From the IMG/VR virus record IMGVR_UViG_3300010373_000039, positions 1 to 64,000 of that record: a stretch of 64,000 nt of DNA; one strand, 5' to 3'. Below are positions 1 through 8,491 of the stretch, piece after piece (the stretch's first letter is position 1; each line of letters starts with the position of its first letter). The notes below the pieces were generated by a model, which was given only the letters and a program-made list of their open reading frames with translations, was not told the DNA's origin and ran no database searches. This stretch comes from a virus. The position numbers were made by a program, and so were the translations under genes.

Positions 1-26
1 CCCCCCCCCCACCCCCATCTCAAGAT

Positions 27-62
27 ACCCCCTCCCCACCTTTGAAAAATACCCACAGGGGG
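27..62. terminator. Hairpin near the window start
   Basis: ACCCCCT (27-33) can pair with AGGGGG (57-62). No T-run follows. It lies before the first promoter and could end a transcript entering from outside the window, or be chance in a C-rich contig end. The window opens with ten C residues. Confidence 0.3.
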
Positions 63-92
63 CGGTAATTCCTTAACACAACCTATCTTGTC

Positions 93-98
93 TATAAT
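93..98 (+). promoter_or_regulatory. Promoter -10 box (TATAAT) of the first gene
   Basis: A perfect TATAAT lies six bases before the ATG at 105, so transcription would be expected to start at or next to that ATG. No good -35 is seen at the usual spacing and no Shine-Dalgarno site fits between, so a leaderless message is possible. It lacks the TACGTTG element of the structural-gene promoters. Confidence 0.45.
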
Positions 99-104
99 TC
101 CTAT

Positions 105-437
105 ATGCAACACAGCGGCTATGACAAACCGACCAATGAATTGCATGAATTCATGTACCGGCAATTTCCACCCAAACCCACCACATTCAATTTCCAATCG
201 GAGATGTCCCGTTTCATGTCGGTGGGTCATGGGATCAACGATGACAAATCCGAGTATGTGTTAATCACCGACGCGTTCCGAATACCGATGCCCGGTGCGG
301 CCCAACAATTGTTCCAAATTGCGTGTTGCCGGGAATTGATAAGACGGGTTCAATTCAAATGGTTCCCGATGCCGATCCATTTGACGGTGGATTGTGGTCC
401 GGGCGGTGAAGATGACGGTTTGGCTAGCGGTGTATGA
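105..437 (+). CDS. Hypothetical protein, 110 aa
   Basis: This is the first gene of a long co-directional run. The soluble product has no motif that I recognise. The ATG sits directly behind a TATAAT box and has no visible ribosome-binding site. The 3' end overlaps the next gene by about 26 bases, as is common in this early region. Confidence 0.55.
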   Translation: MQHSGYDKPTNELHEFMYRQFPPKPTTFNFQSEMSRFMSVGHGINDDKSEYVLITDAFRIPMPGAAQQLFQIACCRELIRRVQFKWFPMPIHLTVDCGPGGEDDGLASGV

Positions 438-678
438 TCGCGATACCGGCGAACCCATGTTGCTCCGGTCCGAATGCATGGCAAGGGAATTATTCATGCC
501 CGGATCGTTCGCGATCGCAATACAATTCCTTCGGGACTACGTCCGCGATTTGTTGTTGCACGAATTGGACGAATGCATTTTGGTCGAGGGTGTGCGGTTG
601 TACGATCCCCACAAACCTAAACCGCCGGCCAAGTATGCCGGCATGGTTATGCTGCCCCCTAACGTGGTAACACCATGA
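412..678 (+). CDS. Hypothetical protein, 88 aa
   Basis: I chose the ATG at 412; an in-frame GTG at 394 is an alternative with a longer overlap into the preceding gene. The product is a small mixed alpha/beta protein with no recognised family. Its stop overlaps the next start in an ATGA arrangement, which implies translational coupling. Confidence 0.55.
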   Translation: MTVWLAVYDRDTGEPMLLRSECMARELFMPGSFAIAIQFLRDYVRDLLLHELDECILVEGVRLYDPHKPKPPAKYAGMVMLPPNVVTP

Positions 679-884
679 ATATTTACATGATCGTTTTAAC
701 CATCGGATTGATCGGGTTCGCCGCCGTTTGTGTGGTTTGGATGTTTGTGTTATCGATAGAGGTGTGGCGGTATAGTCATTGGAGATCAATTTTGATGTTT
801 GTGGGAAGTGTACTGATGACCAATGCGTTGGTGTCGGCGGTCCTGTTTTTCTTCAAGTGGGCGGTTTTCCAAAGGATAAAGTGA
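675..884 (+). CDS. Small membrane protein, 69 aa
   Basis: Two hydrophobic segments (about residues 4-27 and 38-60), with a short polar stretch between them, predict a two-pass inner-membrane protein. The start overlaps the preceding stop by four bases (ATGA). Function is unknown; a holin-like or superinfection role would be speculation from size and topology only. Confidence 0.6.
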   Translation: MNIYMIVLTIGLIGFAAVCVVWMFVLSIEVWRYSHWRSILMFVGSVLMTNALVSAVLFFFKWAVFQRIK

Positions 885-915
885 CCCTTTTCCATTTCTA
901 TTTGAAGGTAATTTT

Positions 916-2094
916 ATGAGCGAACGTGTCATCGTATTTACGCCGCGCGAGGCCAATCGCTACCGGGAACGCTATCATCGGGTGTGTGACACCGAGCATG
1001 TCGTGGCGGGGGATGGGTTAATCATCCCGGTTGCGGACATCGACGCCGTTTTGGACCAACGCGCCCAAACTATCACCGCCGAAAACGAGCAATTGAAGGG
1101 GGATTTGCGGGTGGCGGTGTCGTTTCTTAACGATTTGACCGATTTGTTGGACCAATTCGTGCCGGTCCGTGAATTCATCGCCAAAATCCGGTTCCCCAAA
1201 CCCAAGAAAAATATCATGGAAACACCGACGCCCACCGATCCTACCGCCGTGTCCGAAATCACCCGTGGGTTGGCCATGTTCCTTCGGCACCGCAACATCT
1301 ACCGCGTGCCGGAGACCATCGACGTGACCGGTAAATCGACCCCGGATCACATTAAAAAGGGGGTGTACGGTGAAACCCGGTTTGATTGTGACAACGCCAA
1401 AAACCTGAACGTGTATTTGGACGGCATCAAACAGGATGCGGTGGAGGTGGACGTGAAGGGTGGGTGGGCGCGTTGCCAGGATCGTTGCATGGGGGCCCTG
1501 TACATCATCAACAACCAAATAAAGGAATCTATTCGGTTTGGCGAGGTGACGTTGGAATTTATGGACCCCGTTGCGGAAAAGGTCACAACCATCGCCGATC
1601 CGGCCGCAACCGTTGAAAAGGTGGTGGGCACCGAATCGACCACGGTTGCGGCGACCGCCAAACCGGAAACGATCGCTAAAAATACCGACGCCAAAATCAT
1701 GGTGACCGATTGCCTGGCCCGCATTTGCCAATTTGAATCGTGGATGCGCAGCTACAATTTCCTGCGTTCGCCTCTTGGGGAACAACAGGAATCCACCTCG
1801 TTGGACGGCATCCGGATTTTGGTCCATGGATTGGATGTGGCGGTGCAATTGGAAAAGGGTGGCCGGATTATCACCGCCACCGAATTACCCAATAGCGAAC
1901 ACACCGACAACATCGAGTTGTATCAAACCATCGTCAAAGCGCTGCCGATCCTGGGAAATCTATTGGTCAGCAACCATCATGCGATTATGAAGGATCAAGC
2001 TAATGCCCTCGATGTTTACGATGGGTGGTTTAAGGAGAATCGGCTACTTGAGAACGTGCCGAAAATAAAGGAGAGCCAATGGCCTACCACATAA
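916..2094 (+). CDS. Hypothetical protein, 392 aa
   Basis: This soluble protein has a predicted coiled segment near residues 45-85 and an alanine/threonine-rich linker near residues 215-260 that separates two regions. I recognise no family. The 3' end overlaps the zinc-ribbon gene at 2079 by 16 bases, so the two are probably one transcription unit. An early host-interaction or regulatory role fits the position but is inference. Confidence 0.65.
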   Translation: MSERVIVFTPREANRYRERYHRVCDTEHVVAGDGLIIPVADIDAVLDQRAQTITAENEQLKGDLRVAVSFLNDLTDLLDQFVPVREFIAKIRFPKPKKNIMETPTPTDPTAVSEITRGLAMFLRHRNIYRVPETIDVTGKSTPDHIKKGVYGETRFDCDNAKNLNVYLDGIKQDAVEVDVKGGWARCQDRCMGALYIINNQIKESIRFGEVTLEFMDPVAEKVTTIADPAATVEKVVGTESTTVAATAKPETIAKNTDAKIMVTDCLARICQFESWMRSYNFLRSPLGEQQESTSLDGIRILVHGLDVAVQLEKGGRIITATELPNSEHTDNIELYQTIVKALPILGNLLVSNHHAIMKDQANALDVYDGWFKENRLLENVPKIKESQWPTT

Positions 2095-2492
2095 CCTGCG
2101 AACGATGCGAAAAGAGGTGCCCGCAAAGGGCGAATTTTTGCCCCGCATGTGGGTATCAATTGGTTTCCTGTAGAACGGTTACCCGGTCCTTGCGGCAACA
2201 ACGTAAAATGCTGGACAAACAAAAACAATTGTTCGGACAGCCCCATTTGGTTGCGTTTGGCGAGGAATTGGAACGATTGGCTGCGGCGGGGGCGGTTTCA
2301 AAACAACATGAACCCAATGCGCGTGAATTGTTGGTGGGGTTTCACCAACGACGTATTGACAGGCTTGAAAAAGAACTGGCCGAGGAAAAACAGGAATTGG
2401 AAAAGGCCAAACAATCCGATCCGAACGCCCCCGTGATCCGTTGCCCGGTTTGCCGTGGCTACGAAAAACCCTATTGGTCATGCGATTGTTAG
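2079..2492 (+). CDS. Zinc-ribbon and coiled-coil protein, 137 aa
   Basis: CxxC pairs at the N-terminus (C7/C10 and a second pair near residue 22) and a further CPVC...CDC cluster at the extreme C-terminus flank a charged helix (about residues 85-118) rich in E, K and L. This gives two zinc-binding ends joined by a coiled coil. Nucleic-acid or protein binding is likely; the specific role is unknown. Confidence 0.6.
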   Translation: MAYHITCERCEKRCPQRANFCPACGYQLVSCRTVTRSLRQQRKMLDKQKQLFGQPHLVAFGEELERLAAAGAVSKQHEPNARELLVGFHQRRIDRLEKELAEEKQELEKAKQSDPNAPVIRCPVCRGYEKPYWSCDC

Positions 2493-2503
2493 AAAGGACA
2501 CCC

Positions 2504-2686
2504 ATGCGCGCAATGATGGTCAACCGTGGATTGCGGTTTTTCCAAGTGGCAAAGGCCTGCAATTTTTCCTTGAAGTCCCCGGCCCGGAAACGGGCCATTA
2601 GGAAAATCATCGCCCGTCGTGCCGGAACGGAACCGGCCTATGCGATTTTGGCGGCATCGATCCCCCGGCATCTTGTTTATATTTAG
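2504..2686 (+). CDS. Small basic hypothetical protein, 60 aa
   Basis: The start at 2504 is preceded by GAAAGGAC at a good distance; an upstream in-frame start at 2441 would overlap the previous gene. The product is strongly basic (many R and K in the central third), suggesting nucleic-acid contact. No family recognised. Confidence 0.5.
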   Translation: MRAMMVNRGLRFFQVAKACNFSLKSPARKRAIRKIIARRAGTEPAYAILAASIPRHLVYI

Positions 2687-2689
2687 GTC

Positions 2690-2983
2690 ATGGACGAACA
2701 ACAACTAAATCAATTGACCCACGTGGCCCGCGACGGCGCGTTGACCAAGGAACAGGGGTTGGCGTTGATCCGGGAAATCCGGGAACACCAACATCATGAC
2801 AACCAAATGATGGAATTGCTTCTTTGCATGGTCCGCTACGCCGGTCATCCGGTGCCCAACACGGAAAACACCTACCGCGTGTCCATCCCGGTCAACCATG
2901 ACGTGCGCGACCACGATCAATTGGAAACCGGCCGGGACCTGGACAATAAAACCTTTACCTACATCCGTCGCAAAGGAGCATAA
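2690..2983 (+). CDS. Hypothetical protein, 97 aa
   Basis: The start lies four bases after the preceding stop. The histidine-rich helical N-terminal half is followed by a polar C-terminus. No recognised domain. It belongs to the same compact early operon as its neighbours. Confidence 0.5.
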   Translation: MDEQQLNQLTHVARDGALTKEQGLALIREIREHQHHDNQMMELLLCMVRYAGHPVPNTENTYRVSIPVNHDVRDHDQLETGRDLDNKTFTYIRRKGA

Positions 2984-2986
2984 ATC

Positions 2987-3367
2987 ATGTGCGCAAAAGA
3001 GGAAACAGCATCGGACCCCAAACCGGCACCACAGCCGATTCCCAATGACGCGAAGAAATTCGTCTCCGACGTGATCGAACGGTTCTACAAATCGTGCCGC
3101 GAAAAATCGACCGCGTTATCCGTCAACGAGATCCAATTCGATTTGATCCTGTTTCATTTTACGAAAACGGAAATGGAATTGGGCAAAATCGCCCAATTGA
3201 TAGGAATCGACCGCGCGCACCTCGATGAGTTGGTCGGTTTCATGTTTCAATCCCGTGGGTCCGTCCTTCGGTGTTACCAAACGGTTAAGGAAAACCACCA
3301 CGTCACCGATGCCCAATTGGAATCGGTTATTTCCGAGGTTATGGAGAAGGTTATCAAGGATACGTGA
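2987..3367 (+). CDS. Hypothetical helical protein, 126 aa
   Basis: AAAGGAG precedes the ATG. After a proline-rich start (residues 8-20) the protein is largely helical. Residues 65-95 resemble a helix-turn-helix-like arrangement (IAQLIGIDRAHLDELV), so DNA binding is possible but unproven. Confidence 0.55.
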   Translation: MCAKEETASDPKPAPQPIPNDAKKFVSDVIERFYKSCREKSTALSVNEIQFDLILFHFTKTEMELGKIAQLIGIDRAHLDELVGFMFQSRGSVLRCYQTVKENHHVTDAQLESVISEVMEKVIKDT

Positions 3368-3371
3368 ACCC

Positions 3372-3986
3372 ATGACGTTTGAAAAAACCGCCGCGATCGT
3401 CGCCCAAAAACTCATGGAAGGGTTAAAGGATTTTCCGTGGGTGACCGAAACCCCGGAAACGTATTTGACGTTCACCGATTTATTCACGATCAACATCTAC
3501 CCCAAACGGGTGATCGGGGACCGCCAATGGATGGAATCGCTGGATCGGGCAACGGCTAAAATCGTCGCGGCGGTTCAAGAATATGCCTCGGTCCATAAAA
3601 ATATCCTCATGGTGGCACCGCCGAGAACTCCATTAGGTCTTGGCGTTAAAATGACGCAAATCGGTGGACCGTATGGGACCGTCGAGTATCGATTTGATTA
3701 TGTTGCACACGAACGGCTTCCACGATGTTGGGTTGGTTTTGTACTGGGCCATATCATACCGCCCGCACGGCCCACACCGGAGATGATCGACAAAATTCTC
3801 AAAAACCTGTTGCGGGACCATCGGGCGATCATCCAACACCGTTGCCGGGAATTTGAAAACAACCCCCATCCCGGCAAGGATAAAACCATGTGTCCGGTGT
3901 TGTCCGGCGATGGTCCGTGCGATAAATGTGAGGAGCGATCGTTGTATGTCCGGCTAAACCATCTTTTGGATTTGATCGAGGGATAA
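3372..3986 (+). CDS. Hypothetical protein with C-terminal Cys/His cluster, 204 aa
   Basis: I place the start at the ATG at 3372, four bases after the preceding stop; a longer frame back to 3225 would overlap that gene completely. The C-terminal quarter carries a CPVLSG..CDKC pattern that could bind zinc. No family recognised. Confidence 0.55.
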   Translation: MTFEKTAAIVAQKLMEGLKDFPWVTETPETYLTFTDLFTINIYPKRVIGDRQWMESLDRATAKIVAAVQEYASVHKNILMVAPPRTPLGLGVKMTQIGGPYGTVEYRFDYVAHERLPRCWVGFVLGHIIPPARPTPEMIDKILKNLLRDHRAIIQHRCREFENNPHPGKDKTMCPVLSGDGPCDKCEERSLYVRLNHLLDLIEG

Positions 3987-3988
3987 TC

Positions 3989-4192
3989 ATGGGACGCCGG
4001 ATGCCACCCGATTTTCAAAAGCGGATCAGCGAGGGGATGAAACGGTATTGGCAGCGCCGCAAGGAAAATGAAAAATACTGCCACGCGCAACACAACGATG
4101 GGGAATGTGATTGGGCGAAATGTCCCAATCCGTCGAGGGATATTTTGGTGGGGCGATGCCCGTTGCCGCGACGGGAACGTTACGAATGTTGA
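3989..4192 (+). CDS. Small Cys/His-containing protein, 67 aa
   Basis: Residues 6-22 (PPDFQKRISEGMKRYWQ) resemble a NUMOD3-type DNA-binding helix found in homing endonucleases, followed by spaced C, H, C and C residues that could hold a metal. There is no nuclease domain, so it may be a captured DNA-binding module or an independent small protein. Confidence 0.45.
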   Translation: MGRRMPPDFQKRISEGMKRYWQRRKENEKYCHAQHNDGECDWAKCPNPSRDILVGRCPLPRRERYEC

Positions 4193-4203
4193 AGGAATTT
4201 CGG

Positions 4204-4581
4204 ATGTCATTTACGTTCCATTTTGAGAAAGGCGTTCCCACTTGGACAAGGAATTTTGTCCAATCGGTTTGCCGTAAAATGGAATCGATAACCGATATCC
4301 GTCACGATGTTTTGGTTTACGTGGTTCCATCCACCGCCGTTACCTTCAACAACACCGGATGTGGGTTTGGTTGTTTCACCCATCGGGTTAAGGGAAAACC
4401 CGCAATTATCCTGGCCGGACGCCGGTTACCGGAAATACCCGTTGCGGAGTGGGTGGACCATCTAACCGACACGATCATTCATGAGATTGTTCACTACGAG
4501 CAATTCCGTGATGAAAAACCAATCACCGAACGCGGCGTGGCCGTTCGCATCAAAAATCTTATTAGGATTGCAAACCAATGA
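4204..4581 (+). CDS. Putative HExxH metalloprotease-like protein, 125 aa
   Basis: The C-terminal half contains HEIVHYEQ, the HExxH zinc-ligand and catalytic motif seen in SprT-like and IrrE-like metallopeptidases, in a helix preceded by a short beta-rich region. I chose the ATG at 4204 because AAGGAA lies before it and it avoids overlap with the previous gene. The third ligand is not obvious. The last four bases overlap the next start (ATGA). Confidence 0.5.
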   Translation: MSFTFHFEKGVPTWTRNFVQSVCRKMESITDIRHDVLVYVVPSTAVTFNNTGCGFGCFTHRVKGKPAIILAGRRLPEIPVAEWVDHLTDTIIHEIVHYEQFRDEKPITERGVAVRIKNLIRIANQ

Positions 4582-5162
4582 ACCGTTTGACCGATGAACA
4601 AATCACATGGTTGGAAACCCAATCGTTCCCGGACGCGGTCCCCCAACCCGGTCCCGAGGGGTTGCCACAATTCCTGACCCATTGGGGCAATAAAGACCAC
4701 CCGACCCCCATATCGGCACTAGCAAACGCTCTTCGTGCCGCAAACGCGACCCTGGATCGTCTGCGCATGGATTCCACGGCGATTCAATTCGCCCATTGGT
4801 TCCCCAAATACGCCGGGTCCGCTACGTCATTTTGTCATAGCGATATGATGGCCGCATTTTTGGCCGGGGTCCGCGCCGCGTCGCGCGTCGATCCGTTACC
4901 GCTAGTCGCTACCGAAGCCCCGCCGTCATTGACCGGGGAAACGGCGTGGGAAATCCATCGGATGCCCCCGCGCAAATCGGACTACTACCACGGCGAACAA
5001 CCCTTTACTGAGGAGATGCGCAAATTCCTTAAATTGGGAAGATTGTATCGGGCCAAACTTGGCAAGGGTCGATACTACTATTCGACCACCGCCATGGGTG
5101 CGGTGAATGCGGCGCTGGTGGCAAAGGAACGTTTGATGTTGCCGACTAAGGCAAAGGAATAA
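4578..5162 (+). CDS. Hypothetical protein, 194 aa
   Basis: The start overlaps the preceding stop (ATGA). Residues 60-100 look like the short 'A..FAHWFPKY..A' segment common to phage proteins of unknown role. The C-terminal third is basic and tyrosine-rich and may form a small winged-helix-like fold (inference). Confidence 0.5.
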   Translation: MNRLTDEQITWLETQSFPDAVPQPGPEGLPQFLTHWGNKDHPTPISALANALRAANATLDRLRMDSTAIQFAHWFPKYAGSATSFCHSDMMAAFLAGVRAASRVDPLPLVATEAPPSLTGETAWEIHRMPPRKSDYYHGEQPFTEEMRKFLKLGRLYRAKLGKGRYYYSTTAMGAVNAALVAKERLMLPTKAKE

Positions 5163-5166
5163 TCCA

Positions 5167-5448
5167 ATGGTTGTGGACACATACGAATTTGCACAATCCT
5201 TGCGCGACAAAATTTACCGGATGGAATTGCCGGCCGGTTCAAAACCGTTGACAGCGAATTACATTAAGTTTTGTGGTGCCTTTGTTCTTTATTTTGAGCG
5301 CACGCAGGAATTGGCCAATCCGGTGGATGTTTATGATATTGGATTCTTCCACCCCCGACATGAAATTCCCGAAGGGATGATTTATCTTAATACGATCGTC
5401 CATGAGGGAAGCATTTTCGTGTACTACAAGAAGTTTTCGAAGGAGTAG
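5167..5448 (+). CDS. Hypothetical protein, 93 aa
   Basis: A compact soluble alpha/beta protein with no recognised motif, four bases behind the previous gene and two bases before the next, within the early co-transcribed block. Confidence 0.5.
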   Translation: MVVDTYEFAQSLRDKIYRMELPAGSKPLTANYIKFCGAFVLYFERTQELANPVDVYDIGFFHPRHEIPEGMIYLNTIVHEGSIFVYYKKFSKE

Positions 5449-5450
5449 TT

Positions 5451-5810
5451 ATGGCAATCGACACCGACGGCGAGGGTGGGTTTATTATCCCACAAAACAT
5501 AACCAATGCGTTACCGCGAACGATTAGCGTAGAGATCGAACCCAACAAAAAGATTTTTCTTCGGACGCGGATCAACGACGAAAAGCTCGAGCATGAGGTT
5601 GAAATATCACGCAAGGCAATTGATTCGTTGATCCGGGAATTGCGGAAACACTCAACGATGACGGCGCACCAATGGGTTATGGAGGAGCTTGCGCGGATGG
5701 GGGTTGGGATGGTTCCCGGCAAGACGATTGTATTGGAATGCGTGGCGACGGTTCATGCACGAACGATAGAAAACGAAATCCAGCGCGCCGGCACCGTAAA
5801 ACATGATTGA
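5451..5810 (+). CDS. Hypothetical protein, 119 aa
   Basis: The start follows AAGGAG at good spacing. The N-terminal half is beta-rich and the C-terminal half helical. Its 3' end overlaps the glycosyltransferase gene by eight bases, so the two are probably coupled. No family recognised. Confidence 0.5.
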   Translation: MAIDTDGEGGFIIPQNITNALPRTISVEIEPNKKIFLRTRINDEKLEHEVEISRKAIDSLIRELRKHSTMTAHQWVMEELARMGVGMVPGKTIVLECVATVHARTIENEIQRAGTVKHD

Positions 5811-6387
5811 CGACCTTTCATTTTTTACCATCGTCCACAACGAGGAATCGTTGTTGCCGGGGTTGTTGTCGATCATGCGACCGGTAGCGGCGGAAATCGT
5901 TGTGGTGGTGCAGGAAAGCACCGACAAAACCCTTTACCATGCATGGCAATACGCGGATCGGGTGATTGGGGACAATCACTATGGGTTCATGGAACCATCG
6001 CTGAATCTTGCTCACGCCCAATGCACCAAACCATGGTTGCTTCAATTAGATGCCGATGAGATGCCTACGCCGCATTTATTAGAGGATCTTCATTGGATGG
6101 TTAAGTCGGGCAACAATGGTTTTCATTTGCACCGGATAAACTATGTGGATGACCGGCATTGTATCGATCCTGAAAACCCCCACGATATGCAGATGCGGTT
6201 ATGGCGGCGGAACCGTGTAAAAGCATTCCCCGGACGCCGAATCCACCGCACCGTAGAAATCCACCCGCCTATATCCAGCATTCTGTATGAATGCATCATC
6301 CACCGCAAAACCCGCGAACGATACGACGCCAACCAACTTCGATACAATCAATTGATAGCGTCCGGCGCTGCCGTTCAATGGCGTTAG
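5803..6387 (+). CDS. Glycosyltransferase family 2-like protein
   Basis: The N-terminus (FFTIVHNEESLLPGLL) is the nucleotide-sugar binding strand-turn of GT-A enzymes. LQLDADEMP (about residues 80-88) supplies the DxD metal site. At 194 residues it is short for the family and has no membrane segment. Family 2 enzymes transfer sugars from nucleotide-sugar donors; the acceptor (host envelope, DNA or virion protein) cannot be told. This is one of four glycosyltransferase-like genes in the window. Confidence 0.75.
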   Translation: MIDDLSFFTIVHNEESLLPGLLSIMRPVAAEIVVVVQESTDKTLYHAWQYADRVIGDNHYGFMEPSLNLAHAQCTKPWLLQLDADEMPTPHLLEDLHWMVKSGNNGFHLHRINYVDDRHCIDPENPHDMQMRLWRRNRVKAFPGRRIHRTVEIHPPISSILYECIIHRKTRERYDANQLRYNQLIASGAAVQWR

Positions 6388-6413
6388 GCCGGATTTAACA
6401 ACAGGAGCGACCG

Positions 6414-8222
6414 ATGAAATGGAAATTGGATGTTTTTGACAATCGGGTTTTGATTAGAACCAAGGACGGTCAATTGGTAGGTGACCTTGCGAAGGATGGC
6501 AAAATTGCGTCCGATCTGCGTTGGTTGATTGCGGCCCACAACCGCAAATCGGAACGATCGGCGCACCAACAACGGGTGGATGAATTCATGCGGTTGGCCG
6601 GCCGCACCCTTCCCCAAACCCCAACGATCCCGGACGTGGACACGCGGCGATTGTGCGGCGCATTGATCTTGGAGGAATCGTTGGAAACGATCGAGGCGTT
6701 GGGATTCCTTGCCTCGGTTGAAATCAATCGAAATCCGGATGGCGTAACCCAGGAAATGGTTTCGTACCTTTACGAACATGGCAAACCGGATTTGGAAAAG
6801 TCGGTGGACGGCTGTATCGACACCCGCTACGTCTGCACATACACCCTTTCATCATTAGGGGTTTCCGACCGCCGACCCCAGGAATTGATTGACGCCGCCA
6901 ATCTCGCCAAATTCGATCCGCCCCATTGCCCGGATTGTGGCAAGGTTTTAACGTGGTCCGGCGTTATTGAGAATGGTGGAGGATGGGTTTGCACCTACCA
7001 CGAATGTAAACGAACCGGTTTTCCCAAGGAAATTGGCCCCTACACCCGCGAGGATGGTAAACACATCAAACCGCCCTATTGGAAACCGCCGGCGCTGGAC
7101 ATGGAATTGGTCCGGCAATCGGAGGGGTGCCCGACGTGTGCGCAATGCGGCGCGATCATGGTCAAACACGACCCCAACGAAACAACCACCTATGCCGGTT
7201 GGTGGGTGTGTTTCGAGCATGGATCGGAACATCGGATCGTGAGTACGAGTGCCCTTAATAGGGGAATCGTAAACCAACGCATCGCCGATACGATGGTGGT
7301 AAAAGAACCGGTCCAGGAATTTGCGTCCCGTCAATGGCTTGAGTTGTTGGTAAAGGAAGGGAAACGACTCCGCGCCACGGCCATTGTTGATGATGATTTT
7401 CCAAACATCCGATCCATATTCGACAGCACCTTGGCAAGTGCTGATAAGTATCTCCAGGATGGTGTATTTTGCGCCGATAAAGAAACGGTGTCCAAATTTG
7501 AGAAATCCATGGCGTTCGCCGAATGGTGGAAATCCCATCCGGAATTGCACCATAATTCCCAATCCGAGGAATTGGCGCACGCGGCATTCGACGCCGGACG
7601 CAACGCCCCGGTGGTAGGTGAGGTGCCATGGACGATCCGGGGTGGTGTCCGTCCCGACCCGACAACCGTTCATGGTAATCCGGGTGAACCGACACCCTTC
7701 GAATTTGCCTACATGAACCATCGTGGGGAATTTTCCAATCGTCGGGTCATTCCCCGTGCCGTGGCTTATGGCATCACCGACTACCACCCGCAACCGGGAT
7801 GGTTTTTGATCGCGCACGATTTAGACAAAAATGAGATCAGGACGTTTAGTCTAAACGGCATCAATGACACACGCCGTCCTGCTCAAATCATCCCTTCCGA
7901 ATCGATCAAACCCTATGTGCAGGAAATATCGACCTGCTCCGAGGAGTACATATTGATCCATCATCCGGGATGGTACGCGATCATCACACAACCCTGGTGC
8001 AAGCTCGGTCAACCGATCCATTTCGTTAATAACGGTAGGTTTATCGCCTCCGGCACTATTACCGCGATCGACCGGCCCGAAAACCACGACATTAAGGAAT
8101 TTCCGGGTTGGTGGATCATTCGCTACAAACCGGACCAGGTAGTTGAATCCTCGCCGGCCCGCACTACCGAATCACAAGATATGTCGATGTCCCCGTTCCC
8201 GGATCAAGGAAGTGGTGGGTAA
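6414..8222 (+). CDS. MazG-like NTP pyrophosphohydrolase with zinc ribbons, 602 aa
   Basis: Residues about 45-170 match the all-alpha NTP-pyrophosphohydrolase pattern of phage MazG-like proteins: RVDEFMRLAG, then LILEESLE (EExxE) and VDGCIDTRYV (the second acidic pair, DxxxD). The usual ending DGKHIKPPYWKPP follows, but a zinc ribbon (CPDCGK...CTYHEC) is inserted just before it. A second ribbon (CPTCAQCG...CFEH) comes next. Residues about 280-600 are unrecognised. MazG-like enzymes hydrolyse (d)NTPs to monophosphates. The metal ligands look intact, so activity is plausible. ACAGGAG precedes the ATG. Confidence 0.6.
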   Translation: MKWKLDVFDNRVLIRTKDGQLVGDLAKDGKIASDLRWLIAAHNRKSERSAHQQRVDEFMRLAGRTLPQTPTIPDVDTRRLCGALILEESLETIEALGFLASVEINRNPDGVTQEMVSYLYEHGKPDLEKSVDGCIDTRYVCTYTLSSLGVSDRRPQELIDAANLAKFDPPHCPDCGKVLTWSGVIENGGGWVCTYHECKRTGFPKEIGPYTREDGKHIKPPYWKPPALDMELVRQSEGCPTCAQCGAIMVKHDPNETTTYAGWWVCFEHGSEHRIVSTSALNRGIVNQRIADTMVVKEPVQEFASRQWLELLVKEGKRLRATAIVDDDFPNIRSIFDSTLASADKYLQDGVFCADKETVSKFEKSMAFAEWWKSHPELHHNSQSEELAHAAFDAGRNAPVVGEVPWTIRGGVRPDPTTVHGNPGEPTPFEFAYMNHRGEFSNRRVIPRAVAYGITDYHPQPGWFLIAHDLDKNEIRTFSLNGINDTRRPAQIIPSESIKPYVQEISTCSEEYILIHHPGWYAIITQPWCKLGQPIHFVNNGRFIASGTITAIDRPENHDIKEFPGWWIIRYKPDQVVESSPARTTESQDMSMSPFPDQGSGG

Positions 8223-8482
8223 TGAAACCAACGACCCCCGTTTTACCGTCCCATCCGGAATTTCCGGAGATGACGTTGGCCAAGGACCAACCGGAGTACG
8301 AACCATTGCCGGTATGCGTGATCCGCTACGGCAACGGGGATATTTCTACGATCTCGCGTTGGCGATTCACGTGGCGGGAACGTTTACGGGTATTGTTCAC
8401 CGGAACCATGTGGTTGGAGCAACTTACCTTTGGTAGTCGTTTGCAACCTCAATTGCCCCACACGCGGGAACCATTGACATAA
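8222..8482 (+). CDS. Conserved phage protein with W-R-x-x-W-R-E-R motif, 86 aa
   Basis: The central motif SRWRFTWRERLRVLFTG, followed by WLEQLTFG and PLQPQL-like residues, is a short signature I have seen in many phage genomes. Its role is unknown. The ATG overlaps the preceding TAA (TAATG), indicating coupled translation. Confidence 0.7.
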   Translation: MKPTTPVLPSHPEFPEMTLAKDQPEYEPLPVCVIRYGNGDISTISRWRFTWRERLRVLFTGTMWLEQLTFGSRLQPQLPHTREPLT

Positions 8483-8491
8483 GGATTATTT

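Noticed and set aside
6948-7817. 289-residue reverse-strand open frame opposite the MazG-like gene
   Set aside because: Antisense to a gene with recognised motifs; composition (many H, R, G) is typical of antisense shadows here.
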